Shown in pieces: positions 56,393-64,000 of a stretch of 64,000 nt of DNA. A program made the position numbers and the translations under genes. Each line of letters starts with the position of its first letter. Position 1 is the first letter of the stretch. The notes under the pieces are model-generated. The model saw nothing but the letters and a program-made list of their open reading frames with translations, searched no databases and had not been told where the DNA came from. Source of the DNA: Phycisphaeraceae bacterium (lineage in GTDB: Bacteria; Planctomycetota; Phycisphaerae; Phycisphaerales; UBA1924). The stretch spans positions 310,001 through 374,000 of the forward strand of contig JAHCJI010000001.1 in NCBI GenBank assembly GCA_026126305.1. The letters run 5' to 3'.

Positions 56393-57408
56393 CGCGGCCC
56401 CGGGGCCCGTCTGGGCTGGTCACCCAGGAGGACGGTGCCGGGCCAATGGACCTCGACACGGGACTGCCCGCCGTCGAGTTGGCCGGTGGCCTGGACGAGG
56501 CTCTGGAGGTTGGCCAGCTTGCGATCGTCGGCCACCTCGCCCCGCTCGAAGCCCGGGGCCCCGGGGGGCATGCCCCAGACCACACGCCCGCCCAGGGTGG
56601 TGACGATGAGCAGGCGGCGGCCATCGCCGTGCTCGGCCAGATCGATCCCGGCCACCTGGTTCGCGTAGGGCTGGGCCAACAGGAGCGTCAGCAGGGCGAT
56701 GGCGTCGCGCACGTCCTGCCCGGGCCAGGGGGGGTTGGTGTCGGTGGGGCCGGCGGGCTGGGGCAGTCGCGATGGATTGAGGATGACGCGCAGGTTCTGG
56801 AAAGTCTCCGGTGGGCCGCTCATGGGCAGGACCGCCGCGCTGGCGTCGATGGCGGTGTCTCGAAGGCCCTGGCGAGATCCGGACTGGAACGGTCCCGATC
56901 GCACGACGGCCACGGGCTGACGCCAGCGCATCTCGATGACCACGTCGGCCCGGCGGGCCCCGGCGCTGGCATCCGCCGCGGCCGTGGGCCGCCGACGCGA
57001 CACGCGGGGGGTATCGGCGGCCCATCCCGAGGTGGCCATGGCCTCTTGCACCGCGCGAAGGGGCTCGACGCGCAGCGCTTCGGCGGTTCCCAGTTCCCCA
57101 CGAGCCTGGACGTAGGCCGCGACCGCCCGATCCATCAGCGCGTCAAAGGTGTCGGCCGGCATCCAGGACGGGGGCGTGAGCCAGATCTGCACGGCGTTGT
57201 CCGAGTCTGCGATGCGGTCGGCGGCCATGCGTCCCAGGGCGGGTATGCCCACGCTGGCACCGACGACCACGCCCGCGGACAACGCCACACCCAGGCCGGC
57301 CAGGACCAGGTGTCGGCGGGCCTTGGGGTTGGTCGCGGCGGCCTTGCCGGCCTTGGGCCTGGCGGGTGCCTTCACGGGCTTCTTGGGTGCGGGCTTCTTG
57401 CGTGGCAT
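56389..57408 (-). CDS. FtsQ-like cell-wall cluster protein
   Basis: 339 residues. Basic Lys/Pro-rich cytoplasmic start (KKPVKAPARPKAGKAA), one membrane helix at about residues 33-57 (HLVLAGLGVALSAGVVVGAS), and a long extracytoplasmic domain. The size, single-pass topology and position just after ddl match FtsQ/DivIB, which links peptidoglycan synthesis to division, though a POTRA domain is not obvious. The last part (IDLAEHGDGRRLLIVTTLGG, WGMPPGAPGFERGEV, KLANLQSLV) resembles the C-terminal FtsQ motif that places a query by WG and KL positions. Identity is mainly by context. Confidence 0.6.
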   Translation of the reverse strand: MPRKKPAPKKPVKAPARPKAGKAAATNPKARRHLVLAGLGVALSAGVVVGASVGIPALGRMAADRIADSDNAVQIWLTPPSWMPADTFDALMDRAVAAYVQARGELGTAEALRVEPLRAVQEAMATSGWAADTPRVSRRRPTAAADASAGARRADVVIEMRWRQPVAVVRSGPFQSGSRQGLRDTAIDASAAVLPMSGPPETFQNLRVILNPSRLPQPAGPTDTNPPWPGQDVRDAIALLTLLLAQPYANQVAGIDLAEHGDGRRLLIVTTLGGRVVWGMPPGAPGFERGEVADDRKLANLQSLVQATGQLDGGQSRVEVHWPGTVLLGDQPRRAPGPR

Positions 57409-57410
57409 AG

Positions 57411-58373
57411 TCAGGATGAGCGTACGGCGGCGGCGCTGGACGGGGTCGCGCGGGCGGCGTGGTGCCGGGCGATGGCCTCGTCCACCAGGCGATCGCACAA
57501 GGCCGGCATGGGCATGCCCACCCGCGCCGCGGCCATGGGCAGCAGCGAGTGGCTGGTGAACCCCGGCATGGTGTTGGCCTCGAGCAGCCTGGGCCCGCGC
57601 TGCTCGTCGAGCAGGAAGTCCACGCGGGCCAGCATCTCGCAGCCCAGGGCCCTTGCCAGGCGCAGGGCGTCGCGCTGGACGGCGTGGGCGACCCCCTCGG
57701 GCAATGGCGGGTCGACCACGTACCGCGTGTCGTCGCGCGTGTACTTGGCGTCGTAGTCGTACACGCCACCCTTGGGCACGATCTCGACGATGGGCAGCGC
57801 CTCGCCCGCCACGATGCCCACGGTCAGCTCGCGGCCCTTGACCAGGGGCTCGGCCATGAACGCGGCGGTGCCCCGGGCCAGCAGTTCTCTCGCTCGGGCG
57901 GCGGCCTCGCGCCACGCTTGGGGCGTGTGGCACAGCGCCAGCCCCACGCTCGAACCTTCGTGGACGGGCTTGAGCACCAGGGGCAGGGCGATGGGCGGCA
58001 CGTCGTCGAGCGCGTACAGCACCGCCGCCGGCCCGGTGGAGATGCCCAGCGAGAGGGCCACCTGCTTGGTCAGCAGCTTGTCGATGGCCGCCCGCGCCGC
58101 CATGCTGCCGCAGCCTACGAAGGGACGACCGTCGGCTTCGAGCATCCGCTGCAAGGGCCCGCCTTCGCCCCACGGCCCGTGCAAGACGGGAAAGACCACC
58201 GCGCCGGGCAAAGACGCCAACTGCCCCGCGTCGAGCGTGTCGAACAGGTGCAGGTGCGCGGTGTACCGGCCCGACTCGTTCAATGCGCGGGCCACGGCGG
58301 TGCTGCTGTTGATGCTGACTTCGTGCTCGGCGTCCGGTCCGCCGCCGAGCACCAGCACGGTGTTCTCGTTCAT
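57411..58373 (-). CDS. ddl: D-alanine-D-alanine ligase
   Basis: 320 residues, ATP-grasp ligase making the D-Ala-D-Ala dipeptide of peptidoglycan. VLVLGGGPDAEHEVSINS at the N-terminus, VFPVLHGPWGEGGPLQ, LVLKPVHEGSSVGL, FMAEPLVKGRELTVGIV and LLEANTMPGFTSHSLLP are the Ddl motifs including Lys and Glu ATP ligands. ATG at 58373 overlaps the murB stop by four bases. Short C-terminal Ala-rich tail. Its presence shows peptidoglycan precursor synthesis. Confidence 0.94.
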   Translation of the reverse strand: MNENTVLVLGGGPDAEHEVSINSSTAVARALNESGRYTAHLHLFDTLDAGQLASLPGAVVFPVLHGPWGEGGPLQRMLEADGRPFVGCGSMAARAAIDKLLTKQVALSLGISTGPAAVLYALDDVPPIALPLVLKPVHEGSSVGLALCHTPQAWREAAARARELLARGTAAFMAEPLVKGRELTVGIVAGEALPIVEIVPKGGVYDYDAKYTRDDTRYVVDPPLPEGVAHAVQRDALRLARALGCEMLARVDFLLDEQRGPRLLEANTMPGFTSHSLLPMAAARVGMPMPALCDRLVDEAIARHHAARATPSSAAAVRSS

Positions 58374-59272
58374 GACGCTCCCCAGATGACGACCTCGGTG
58401 TGCAGGGTGATGCCGAAACGCTCGCGGACGGCCACTCCCACGCGTTCGATAAGTTCGATGATGTTCGCCGCGTTGGCTTGTTTTTTGTCGACGGTGATGA
58501 AGTTGGCGTGGCGTTGGCTGACGCTCGCGCCGCCCACGGCCCAGCCCTTGCATCCCGCGCGGTCGATGAGCAACCCCGCGCCCACGCGCTGGCCGGCGCG
58601 TCCCACGCCCGCGATGGCCTCTTGCAGCACCGGGTTCTTGAAGACGCACCCGGCGCTGTCGGCGGCCAGCGGCTGGGTGTGCTTCTTTTCCAGCATGATG
58701 GCCTTGACCCGTGCCCGAAGGGCGGCGGGATCGTCGGGCACCAGGCGGAAGGCCGCGCCGGCCACGATGCGATCGCCCAGCCCGCCATCGCGATAGCACG
58801 CGGCAAACGCCCGTGCGGGCTCGGTGTGGACGACGCCCCGGCGGTCGATGGTGGTCAGTTCCACGAGGTGGTCGTAGGTGCTGCCGTGCTTGCCGCCGGC
58901 GTTCATGGCCACCGCGCCGCCGATGCTGGCCGGCACGCCCGCCAGCGTGTGCAGCCCGGCCAGCCCGCGGGCGGCGGTCTCCTGCACCAGTCGGTGGAGC
59001 TTTGCGCCCGCCGCCACGCGCACGACGCCGTTGGCTTCGTACGACACGTCACGCATGGCGTCGAGGCTGACCACCAGCTCACGCACGCCCGTGTCGGCCA
59101 CCAGCAGGTTCGCGCCATCGCCCAGGATGCGGCAATCGGGATCGCTCTCCACGCACTGCACGAGTTGTTCGAGCGTGCGAGGCCTGGCCAGCCGATCCGC
59201 CCGGCCACCCACGCCGAACCATGTGGGGATCTGGATGTCGCAGCGCATCTCCACGGCTAGTGTCTCAGGCAT
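58370..59272 (-). CDS. murB: UDP-N-acetylenolpyruvoylglucosamine reductase
   Basis: 300 residues, FAD enzyme reducing enolpyruvyl-UDP-GlcNAc to UDP-MurNAc. TWFGVGGRADRLARP, RILGDGANLLVADTG and PASIGGAVAMNAGGKHG are FAD and substrate motifs; SAGCVFKNP is the usual Ser/Cys active-site loop, and GCKGWAVGGASVSQRHANFI the C-terminal signature with the catalytic Glu region. Type I form by length. It overlaps murC by eight bases and ddl by four. Confidence 0.94.
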   Translation of the reverse strand: MPETLAVEMRCDIQIPTWFGVGGRADRLARPRTLEQLVQCVESDPDCRILGDGANLLVADTGVRELVVSLDAMRDVSYEANGVVRVAAGAKLHRLVQETAARGLAGLHTLAGVPASIGGAVAMNAGGKHGSTYDHLVELTTIDRRGVVHTEPARAFAACYRDGGLGDRIVAGAAFRLVPDDPAALRARVKAIMLEKKHTQPLAADSAGCVFKNPVLQEAIAGVGRAGQRVGAGLLIDRAGCKGWAVGGASVSQRHANFITVDKKQANAANIIELIERVGVAVRERFGITLHTEVVIWGAS

Positions 59273-60788
59273 GGACCACGGCCTTTGGGCCGCGACCCAT
59301 GAACGACGCGCCCACTTCCCACACGGGGCCGGCCCCCATGATCACCAGCACGTCGCCCGGCCGGCAGTCGCGTTCGAGCTGGTCGACGATGGCTTCGAAC
59401 GGGTGCCGATGCCACGCATCCACCGCGCGATCACGCAGCCGTTGCACGAGGTCTTCCGCGCAGACGCGCTGCTTCTCGGCCTCGCTGTCGCGCACGAAGT
59501 AGATCTCGGGCACGAAAACAACATCGGCACACGAGAAGGCGGCGGCGAACTCCTCGAGCAGGAACCGCGTGCGCGAGTGCTGGTGGGGCTGGAACACCAC
59601 GATCAGCCGCCCGCCGCGCGTTTCGGGCGCTTCGGCCTGGCGGATGGCGCGCAGCGTGGCGTCGACTTCGCTGGGGTGGTGCCCGTAATCGTCGTATACA
59701 CGCACCGTGCCGCCGGCGACGGGCCTGTCGCCCAGCAGCTGGCAGCGACGTTCCAGCCCGGCAAAGGCGCTCAGCGACCGCGCGATCAGGCTTGGGTCGG
59801 CACCGGCCGTGCAGGCCAGCGCGAAGGCCATGCCCGAGTTGGCCGCGTTGTGCGCGCCCGGCAGGCGCAGCGTCCATGCCCCTTGCACGAGTCCGGGACC
59901 ACGCACCTCGACCCGACCGCGGGACTGCTCATATTGGATGCACCAGTCGGCCTGCGGGCTGAATCCCACCGTCTGGACGAGCGCCCGCGAGCCCGCGGCC
60001 ACCTCGCGCCGGTGGGCGCCGTCGTGCCCGATCAGCAGCGTGCCGCCCTCGTGCTCACTGGGCAGCAACGAGGCAAAGTGCGCAAAGGCCTCGATCACGC
60101 CGTCTAGGCTGCCGTAGATGTCCAGGTGGTCGGCCTCGACGTTGGCGATGCCGGCGATGGTGGGCAGCAGGTTGTGGAACGATCGATTGAACTCGCACGC
60201 CTCGGCCACGAGCAGCCCGGGCTTGCCAAACCGGGTGCCATTGGGGATGCTCGGTGCCCCAAGCCTCGAACCCACCCACGCCCCGGGCTTTGCCAGTGCG
60301 CCATGGGCCAGTTGAGGCGAGGCCGCGCCGGCGATCACGCTGGGGTCCAGCCCCGCGTCTACCAGCGCCGCCCCGAGCATGGCCACCGTGGTGCTCTTGC
60401 CGTGCGTGCCGGCCACGGCCAGCCCGGTGCGTCCGCGCATCACCAAGCCCAGGGCCTGCGGGTAGGTCAGCACGGGCAAGCCCAGAATCTGGGCACGGGT
60501 CAGGGCTGGGTGGTCCTTTGGGATGGCGGCGGTGGCGATGAGCACCTGGGCATGGTCGGCGGCGTCGTGGCCCGGGCCGATCGTGACCGGGATGCCCTCC
60601 TCACGCAGGCGGTCGGTCGTCGGGCTCTCTGTGGCGTCGAAGCCCGCCACACGGGTTCCCATCGAGGCCAGCAACCGCGCCAGGGCCGACATGCCCGCGC
60701 CGCCAATGCCGAGCATCGCCACCGCCTTGTCGGTCAGGTCGGCGGCGCAAGCGGGCGGCCCGGATGGAGTTTCGTGGGGCACGATCAA
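59265..60788 (-). CDS. murC: UDP-N-acetylmuramate-L-alanine ligase
   Basis: 507 residues. MLGIGGAGMSALARLL is the Rossmann start, VAGTHGKSTTVAM the Mur-ligase ATP loop, and LEVYEAD-like positions read IANVEADHLDIYG, followed by VRVYDDYGHHPSEVDA and FVPEIYFVRDSE. It adds L-Ala to UDP-MurNAc. The start could be TTG at 60788 or GTG at 60782. Divergent from the epimerase gene with 94 bases between. First gene of the cluster; ftsW, murG, ftsA and ftsZ are not in the window. Confidence 0.94.
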   Translation of the reverse strand: MIVPHETPSGPPACAADLTDKAVAMLGIGGAGMSALARLLASMGTRVAGFDATESPTTDRLREEGIPVTIGPGHDAADHAQVLIATAAIPKDHPALTRAQILGLPVLTYPQALGLVMRGRTGLAVAGTHGKSTTVAMLGAALVDAGLDPSVIAGAASPQLAHGALAKPGAWVGSRLGAPSIPNGTRFGKPGLLVAEACEFNRSFHNLLPTIAGIANVEADHLDIYGSLDGVIEAFAHFASLLPSEHEGGTLLIGHDGAHRREVAAGSRALVQTVGFSPQADWCIQYEQSRGRVEVRGPGLVQGAWTLRLPGAHNAANSGMAFALACTAGADPSLIARSLSAFAGLERRCQLLGDRPVAGGTVRVYDDYGHHPSEVDATLRAIRQAEAPETRGGRLIVVFQPHQHSRTRFLLEEFAAAFSCADVVFVPEIYFVRDSEAEKQRVCAEDLVQRLRDRAVDAWHRHPFEAIVDQLERDCRPGDVLVIMGAGPVWEVGASFMGRGPKAVVHA

Positions 60789-60882
60789 GCGTATCGGAAC
60801 GATGGCCTTGTCATCGTGAACGCCAACCGAGAAAGCGAAAAGTCCCGGTGGGCCCGGGCCACCAGGCGGTTAGGATACCGCC

Positions 60883-61980
60883 GTGCTGAGATTTCCCGCC
60901 GAACTCATCGCCCGTGTCCGGCCTGCCTTCGAGCACCGGCGTGTAGTGGTCACGGGTGGGGCGGGGTTCATCGGCAGCCATCTGGTCGATGCCCTGGTCT
61001 CGATGGGGGCCAGTGTCCGGGTCATCGATGACCTGTCCAACTCCTCGGCCGCTTACATCGCCGAACTGGTCGAACTCGAGCCCGATCGGGTAGCGTTCGT
61101 ACACGGTTCGATCCTCGACCGGGCCGCAATGGCCGATGCCTTCACCCGCGACTGGCCCCTCCTGCCCGGCGGCAAGCGGTCCGATCGCGGGCCGGTGGTC
61201 TTCCACTTGGCTGCCGTGGGATCGGTGCCGCTGTCCATCGAGCAGCCCGCCCGCGCCTGGGACGTCAATGCCACGGGCACCCTGCGTGTCCTCGAGGCCA
61301 TGCGCTCCATGGGGGGAGGCCGAGTGGTCATGTCCAGTTCGAGTTCCATTTATGGAGATCGCGGGGGCCAATCGGGCGAGCCCTGCCGAGAGGACATGCC
61401 GCCCCAGCCGCTCTCGCCCTATGCCGCCAGTAAACTCGCGGGCGAACAACTGCTGGCCACCTGGGCACGCTGCTACGGCCTCGAATGCGTCGCGCTGCGG
61501 TACTTCAATGTCTTCGGGCCACGCCAGAGCGCTCAGAGCGAGTATGCCGCGGTCATCCCCGCCTTTGCCGCAAGTCTCCTGGCCGGCAAGCCGCCGACCA
61601 TCTTCGGCGACGGCGAGCAGACCCGAGACTTCACCTTCGTGGCCAATGTCGTGCTGGCTAATCTGTTGGCCGGTGCCTCGGGCACCCTCCCGGCTGGCGC
61701 GGTGGCCAATATCGGCCTGGGTCGGGCCACTTCGCTGAACACGCTCGTCCGGATGATGGCCGAGGTCGTGGCCCAGCAGTCGAGCGGGGCGATCACCCCG
61801 CCCGCGCCGATCTATATGCCCGCCCGTAGGGGCGAGGTGCGCCATTCTTTGGCCAATATCGATCGGGCCCGAGGGCTCCTGGGCTTCGAGCCCCTGACAT
61901 CCCTCCGAGAGGGCCTGACCGAGACCATCCATTGGCACAAGGTCCGGGTCGAAGCCGGCGCGTCCAGAGGGGGAGGCTGA
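60883..61980 (+). CDS. NAD-dependent sugar epimerase/dehydratase (SDR)
   Basis: 365 residues. VTGGAGFIGSHLVDAL is the NAD loop, SSSSSIYGDRGG carries the serine triad region, and SPYAASKLAGEQLL the catalytic YxxxK. YFNVFGPRQ and YAAVIPAF plus FGDGEQTRDF(T)FV match UDP-N-acetylglucosamine 4-epimerase/Gne-like enzymes. Role is probably in surface polysaccharide nucleotide-sugar supply. GTG start at 60883. The exact substrate is not fixed; a dehydratase of the same fold cannot be excluded. Confidence 0.86.
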   Translation: MLRFPAELIARVRPAFEHRRVVVTGGAGFIGSHLVDALVSMGASVRVIDDLSNSSAAYIAELVELEPDRVAFVHGSILDRAAMADAFTRDWPLLPGGKRSDRGPVVFHLAAVGSVPLSIEQPARAWDVNATGTLRVLEAMRSMGGGRVVMSSSSSIYGDRGGQSGEPCREDMPPQPLSPYAASKLAGEQLLATWARCYGLECVALRYFNVFGPRQSAQSEYAAVIPAFAASLLAGKPPTIFGDGEQTRDFTFVANVVLANLLAGASGTLPAGAVANIGLGRATSLNTLVRMMAEVVAQQSSGAITPPAPIYMPARRGEVRHSLANIDRARGLLGFEPLTSLREGLTETIHWHKVRVEAGASRGGG

Positions 61981-61985
61981 TCCGC

Positions 61986-62186
61986 ATGGGCCTGCTGCGA
62001 GACCTGCCCCTTGCCTTGTACGAACTGGCTCGCATGGCCATAGTCGCCAGATTCCGACTGCGTGGTGCGTACTACACGTGGCGATGGCAGACGGCCTTTG
62101 GCCGAGGCACCCCGCCTCGAGGCGAGCTGCTGCGAGGCATGATCGAGTTTGGTGCCTGGGCCTTCCGCGTGCGAACGGGAAGATGA
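61986..62186 (+). CDS. small basic protein, unknown
   Basis: 66 residues from ATG at 61986, five bases after the epimerase stop. MGLLRDLPLALYELARMAIV then FRLRGAYYTWRWQTAFG and RGMIEFGAWAFRVRTGR: strongly amphipathic and Arg/Trp/Tyr-rich, without a signal peptide. Its stop overlaps the start of the glycosylase gene (ATGA), so all three are translated together. The tight arrangement argues that it is a real gene despite its size. No family recognised. Confidence 0.6.
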   Translation: MGLLRDLPLALYELARMAIVARFRLRGAYYTWRWQTAFGRGTPPRGELLRGMIEFGAWAFRVRTGR

Positions 62187-63067
62187 GCCATCCACCGACC
62201 ACATCTACAGAGGCAGCCCTGCACGCCCGGCGAGTCGTGGCCCAGGACGCCCGCGCCTGGGGCCAGTTGGGCGTGCCATGGGGCCTTCGGCCTCGCATCC
62301 TGGCGTCAACCACCCTGCCGACGGAGGTCATCGCGCCCGAACCGGTCACCGCGCGTGCTCCAGATCAGCCCCGACCCCAGGAGCCGAAATCCATGCCCGC
62401 GACAAAGCCCCGCACTCCACGGACAACAACCACGACGGCTGTTGTTGCAGGGACGCCCAGGGAACGGGCCGAGCAAATGCTCGCTGAGATTCTCGAAGAC
62501 TACAAGGCCGCTGCTCCACACCTGGCCACCGGCACGCCCCACACGACGATTGTCTTTGGCGAGGGCGACCCCTGCGCTCGGATCATGTTCGTGGGTGAAG
62601 CTCCCGGTGCCGACGAGGATCGGCTGGGCCGTCCGTTTGTCGGGCGTGCCGGCCAGTTGCTCGACCAGATGATCCAGGCGATGGGCCTGAAGCGCCAGGA
62701 CGTTTACATCGCCAACGTGCTCAAGGTCCGGCCGCCCAACAACGCAACGCCCACGGTTGAAGAGGCCTTGGCGGCCGCCCCTTTCCTGTTCAGGCAGGTT
62801 GATGCGGTCTCTCCCGAGGCCATCGTGGCCCTGGGCCTGCCCAGTGCAAGGCTTTTGACAGGACAGGTGCTGCCCATGGGCCAACTCCGTGGTCACTGGT
62901 GGCCCATGCAAACCCCTGCCGGCCGAGAGTTCCAGGTCTTACCGACCTACCACCCGGCGTACCTGCTGCGCAACTACACCCCCGAGACGCGGCGCAAGGT
63001 CTGGGAAGACTTGAAGTTGGTGCTCGAACGCCTGGACCTGCCCGTGCCCCAGCGCGGGAATGGCTGA
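62183..63067 (+). CDS. family 4 uracil-DNA glycosylase lacking Fe-S cysteines
   Basis: 294 residues. GEAPGADEDRLGRPFVG at about 138-154 and YHPAYLLRN near the C-terminus are the family 4 (UDGa) catalytic motifs, with MGQLRGHWW between them. An N-terminal extension of about 95 residues precedes them and is not conserved. The usual four Fe-S cysteines (CxxC before TVFGEG, KCRPP, and CxPFL) are replaced: residues 105-115 have no Cys, KCRPP reads KVRPP (Val182), and CxPFL reads APFL near 199. The enzyme should remove uracil from DNA but without the cluster. Confidence 0.85.
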   Translation: MSHPPTTSTEAALHARRVVAQDARAWGQLGVPWGLRPRILASTTLPTEVIAPEPVTARAPDQPRPQEPKSMPATKPRTPRTTTTTAVVAGTPRERAEQMLAEILEDYKAAAPHLATGTPHTTIVFGEGDPCARIMFVGEAPGADEDRLGRPFVGRAGQLLDQMIQAMGLKRQDVYIANVLKVRPPNNATPTVEEALAAAPFLFRQVDAVSPEAIVALGLPSARLLTGQVLPMGQLRGHWWPMQTPAGREFQVLPTYHPAYLLRNYTPETRRKVWEDLKLVLERLDLPVPQRGNG

Positions 63068-63116
63068 GTGGATTTGACCAGCGACCGATGGGATGAGGGT
63101 TGATTCGGGAATACCG

Positions 63117-63243
63117 GGTGAAAAAATTTTGTTCACCTCTGCAACAGGACGGTACGAAGACACGAATAGACTTCCGTCCTTAACCAAGACCCCCACGAGA
63201 CCCGGTGGCTGAGCACTCGATGTTCGTCACCGGGTTTTTTATT
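63117..63243 (+). ncRNA. candidate structured RNA ending in a terminator
   Basis: A compact non-coding interval between the UDG and the CusF-like gene. Three hairpins in a row: GGTGAA/TTCACC (63117-63137), a perfect AGGACGG/CCGTCCT pair (63146-63180), and the terminator at 63200-63243. A possible -35/-10 pair (TTGATT, then AAAATT 17 bases on) lies just before. It could be a short RNA or an elaborate 3' end of the UDG transcript. Confidence 0.35.
63200..63243 (+). terminator. intrinsic terminator
   Basis: ACCCGGTG (63200-63207) with CACCGGGT (63228-63235) and a 20-base loop, followed by a run of six T residues. It ends the epimerase-small protein-UDG operon about 130 bases past the last stop. 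Confidence 0.82.
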
Positions 63244-63281
63244 GGCTCTCAGTCCTGGGGTTGCGGGCGCAGGGGAATAAT

Positions 63282-63734
63282 TTAACCGCCTTGGCTATCG
63301 GGCCTTGCGGTTGCCGGCTCGTCGGGCAGGCCGGCCTCGAACTCAAAACGCGTGTCCTCGGGCAGGCGCTCGAGTTGGGTGATGATCCAGCTCGGCACGG
63401 GCTGCCAAGTGACCTCGAAGGTGAAGCGGACGGCATCGCCCACGCGCAGCGAGGCCGCATCGACTCCGCTGGCGGCCGTTGGAAAGTCCATCGCGTGGCT
63501 CTTCATACCGATAACGCGGCCTTGCGCATTGGTGAAGTTGGGGATGGATTCGTGGTGGATCTTGAGCAAGCTGGCCGGGCTGCCCGGGGTCGGCACCATG
63601 ACCACTCGACCCTGGGTCGTGTACGTGGCGTCTGGTGCGGGCCTGGGGTCTTCGCGCTTGCAAGAGTGCAGGGCGAGCGTGGAAACGACAAGGCCCGCTG
63701 CCAGGAGCGGGCCGATTCGGGAGTTCGTGATCAT
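63282..63734 (-). CDS. CusF-like copper-binding lipoprotein
   Basis: 150 residues. Signal with lipobox ALHSC (Cys near 25). YTTQGRVVMVPTPGS starts a small beta-barrel and LLKIHHESIPNF, GMKSHAMDFP and GDAVRFTFEVTW reproduce the CusF-type pattern (HExIPN, GMxxxxMxF, GDxVxF), the Met and His of which bind Cu(I). CusF normally feeds a CusCBA pump, which is not in the window. A stop at 63282 precedes the minus-strand side of the terminator by about 40 bases. No divergent partner. Confidence 0.75.
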   Translation of the reverse strand: MITNSRIGPLLAAGLVVSTLALHSCKREDPRPAPDATYTTQGRVVMVPTPGSPASLLKIHHESIPNFTNAQGRVIGMKSHAMDFPTAASGVDAASLRVGDAVRFTFEVTWQPVPSWIITQLERLPEDTRFEFEAGLPDEPATARPDSQGG

Positions 63735-63775
63735 GGCTGAAGTTTAGGCCAAAATCGTCGGACGGGTCATGGCGA

Positions 63776-64000
63776 TCAGGCCTTGGCGGCATCGATCTTG
63801 AGGTACGACTCCACGGCGCGAATGTCCGGGGCCAGTTGCGGCACGTACGCGATGGTGAAGGTCTGGCCCACGCGGACCTGTCCGCCCTTGCCGCACTTCT
63901 CGCGGGCGTACCAGTCGCGTCCGCCCCGGGTATAGACGCGCATGTTCTGGCGGCGGCGACGCTGGGCACGGCGCAGGCCACGCTGGATGCCCGAATCAAG
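63776..64000 (-). CDS. unidentified gene, C-terminal fragment
   Basis: The window cuts a minus-strand gene: 74 codons remain, in one frame from 64000 to a TGA at 63776-63778. It starts at the window edge with GLRRAQRRRRQNMRVYTRGG and continues GRDWYAREKCGKGGQVRVGQ, TFTIAYVPQLAPDIRAVES and YLKIDAAKA. Highly basic N-part. No family was recognised. Its 3' end is 42 bases before the CusF-like gene starts, so the two may be cotranscribed. Confidence 0.5.
   Translation of the reverse strand, partial: LDSGIQRGLRRAQRRRRQNMRVYTRGGRDWYAREKCGKGGQVRVGQTFTIAYVPQLAPDIRAVESYLKIDAAKA

Noticed and set aside
54458..56668. Plus-strand frame across the 42-bp repeat and greA
   Set aside because: Gly/His-rich shadow; the repeat changes frame at the 43-base unit and GreA lies on the minus strand.

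Overview
The window is about 64 kb of GC-rich chromosomal DNA from a member of the Planctomycetota, most likely class Phycisphaerae. The pointers are: exported proteins with duplicated dockerin-like tails ending in Gly-Cys, PEP-CTERM-type proteins with a PLPGAAGLA tail, FG-GAP/ASPIC exported proteins, an outer-membrane and lipid A gene set (bamA, ompH/skp, lpxD, lpxC), ECF sigma/anti-sigma pairs, and a murC-murB-ddl cluster without ftsA or ftsZ. No tRNA, rRNA, CRISPR array, insertion sequence or prophage was seen. These assignments rest on motif reading alone; no database was searched.

Layout. 0-8 kb (+): speA, thiL, tsaE with an odd YacG-like tail, a PilZ protein, a CPBP protease and bamA. 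8-9.5 kb (-): an ECF sigma factor and its membrane anti-sigma factor. 9.6-12 kb: mutM, then a convergent gap with DnaA-box-like 9-mers where the strand composition changes, then a two-helix membrane protein and, divergently, mgtE. 13.4-17.2 kb (-): a tight six-gene operon with a lipoprotein-like protein, a prepilin-like protein, a single-pass protein, ExbB and two ExbD. 17.5-20.2 kb (-): ompH/skp, lpxD, lpxC. 20.4-25.6 kb (+): exported TPR-like protein, GAF-SpoIIE phosphatase, trypsin-like lipoprotein and class IV aminotransferase. 26-27.7 kb (-): two paralogous PEP-CTERM-like proteins. 28-32 kb (+): dnaE.

32.4-39.7 kb (+): subtilisin-like protease with a GC-type dockerin tail, one-domain asparaginase, and two tandem FG-GAP/ASPIC paralogs, each with its own sigma70-like promoter. 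39.8-47.9 kb (-): rplU without adjacent rpmA, a DUF1963-like protein, typA, a sigma/anti-sigma/exported-protein operon, a degenerate cobalamin-binding protein and menG/ubiE. 48-53.5 kb: M48 lipoprotein protease (+), an exported protein and dipeptidase pair (-), and a choice-of-anchor B protein with a GC-dockerin tail (+). 53.5-60.8 kb (-): DUF4097-like protein, a 42-bp minisatellite, and murC-murB-ddl-ftsQ-like followed by a membrane-protein ORF that runs in frame into greA. 60.9-64 kb: sugar epimerase, a small protein and a family 4 uracil-DNA glycosylase lacking its Fe-S cysteines (+), a structured intergenic region, a CusF-like lipoprotein (-) and a partial gene.

The most notable points are the membrane-GreA continuous ORF, three proteins that appear to have lost cofactor ligands (TsaE/YacG-like, UDG4, B12-binding), the candidate origin near 10.5-10.9 kb, and the four GC-ended secreted proteins.
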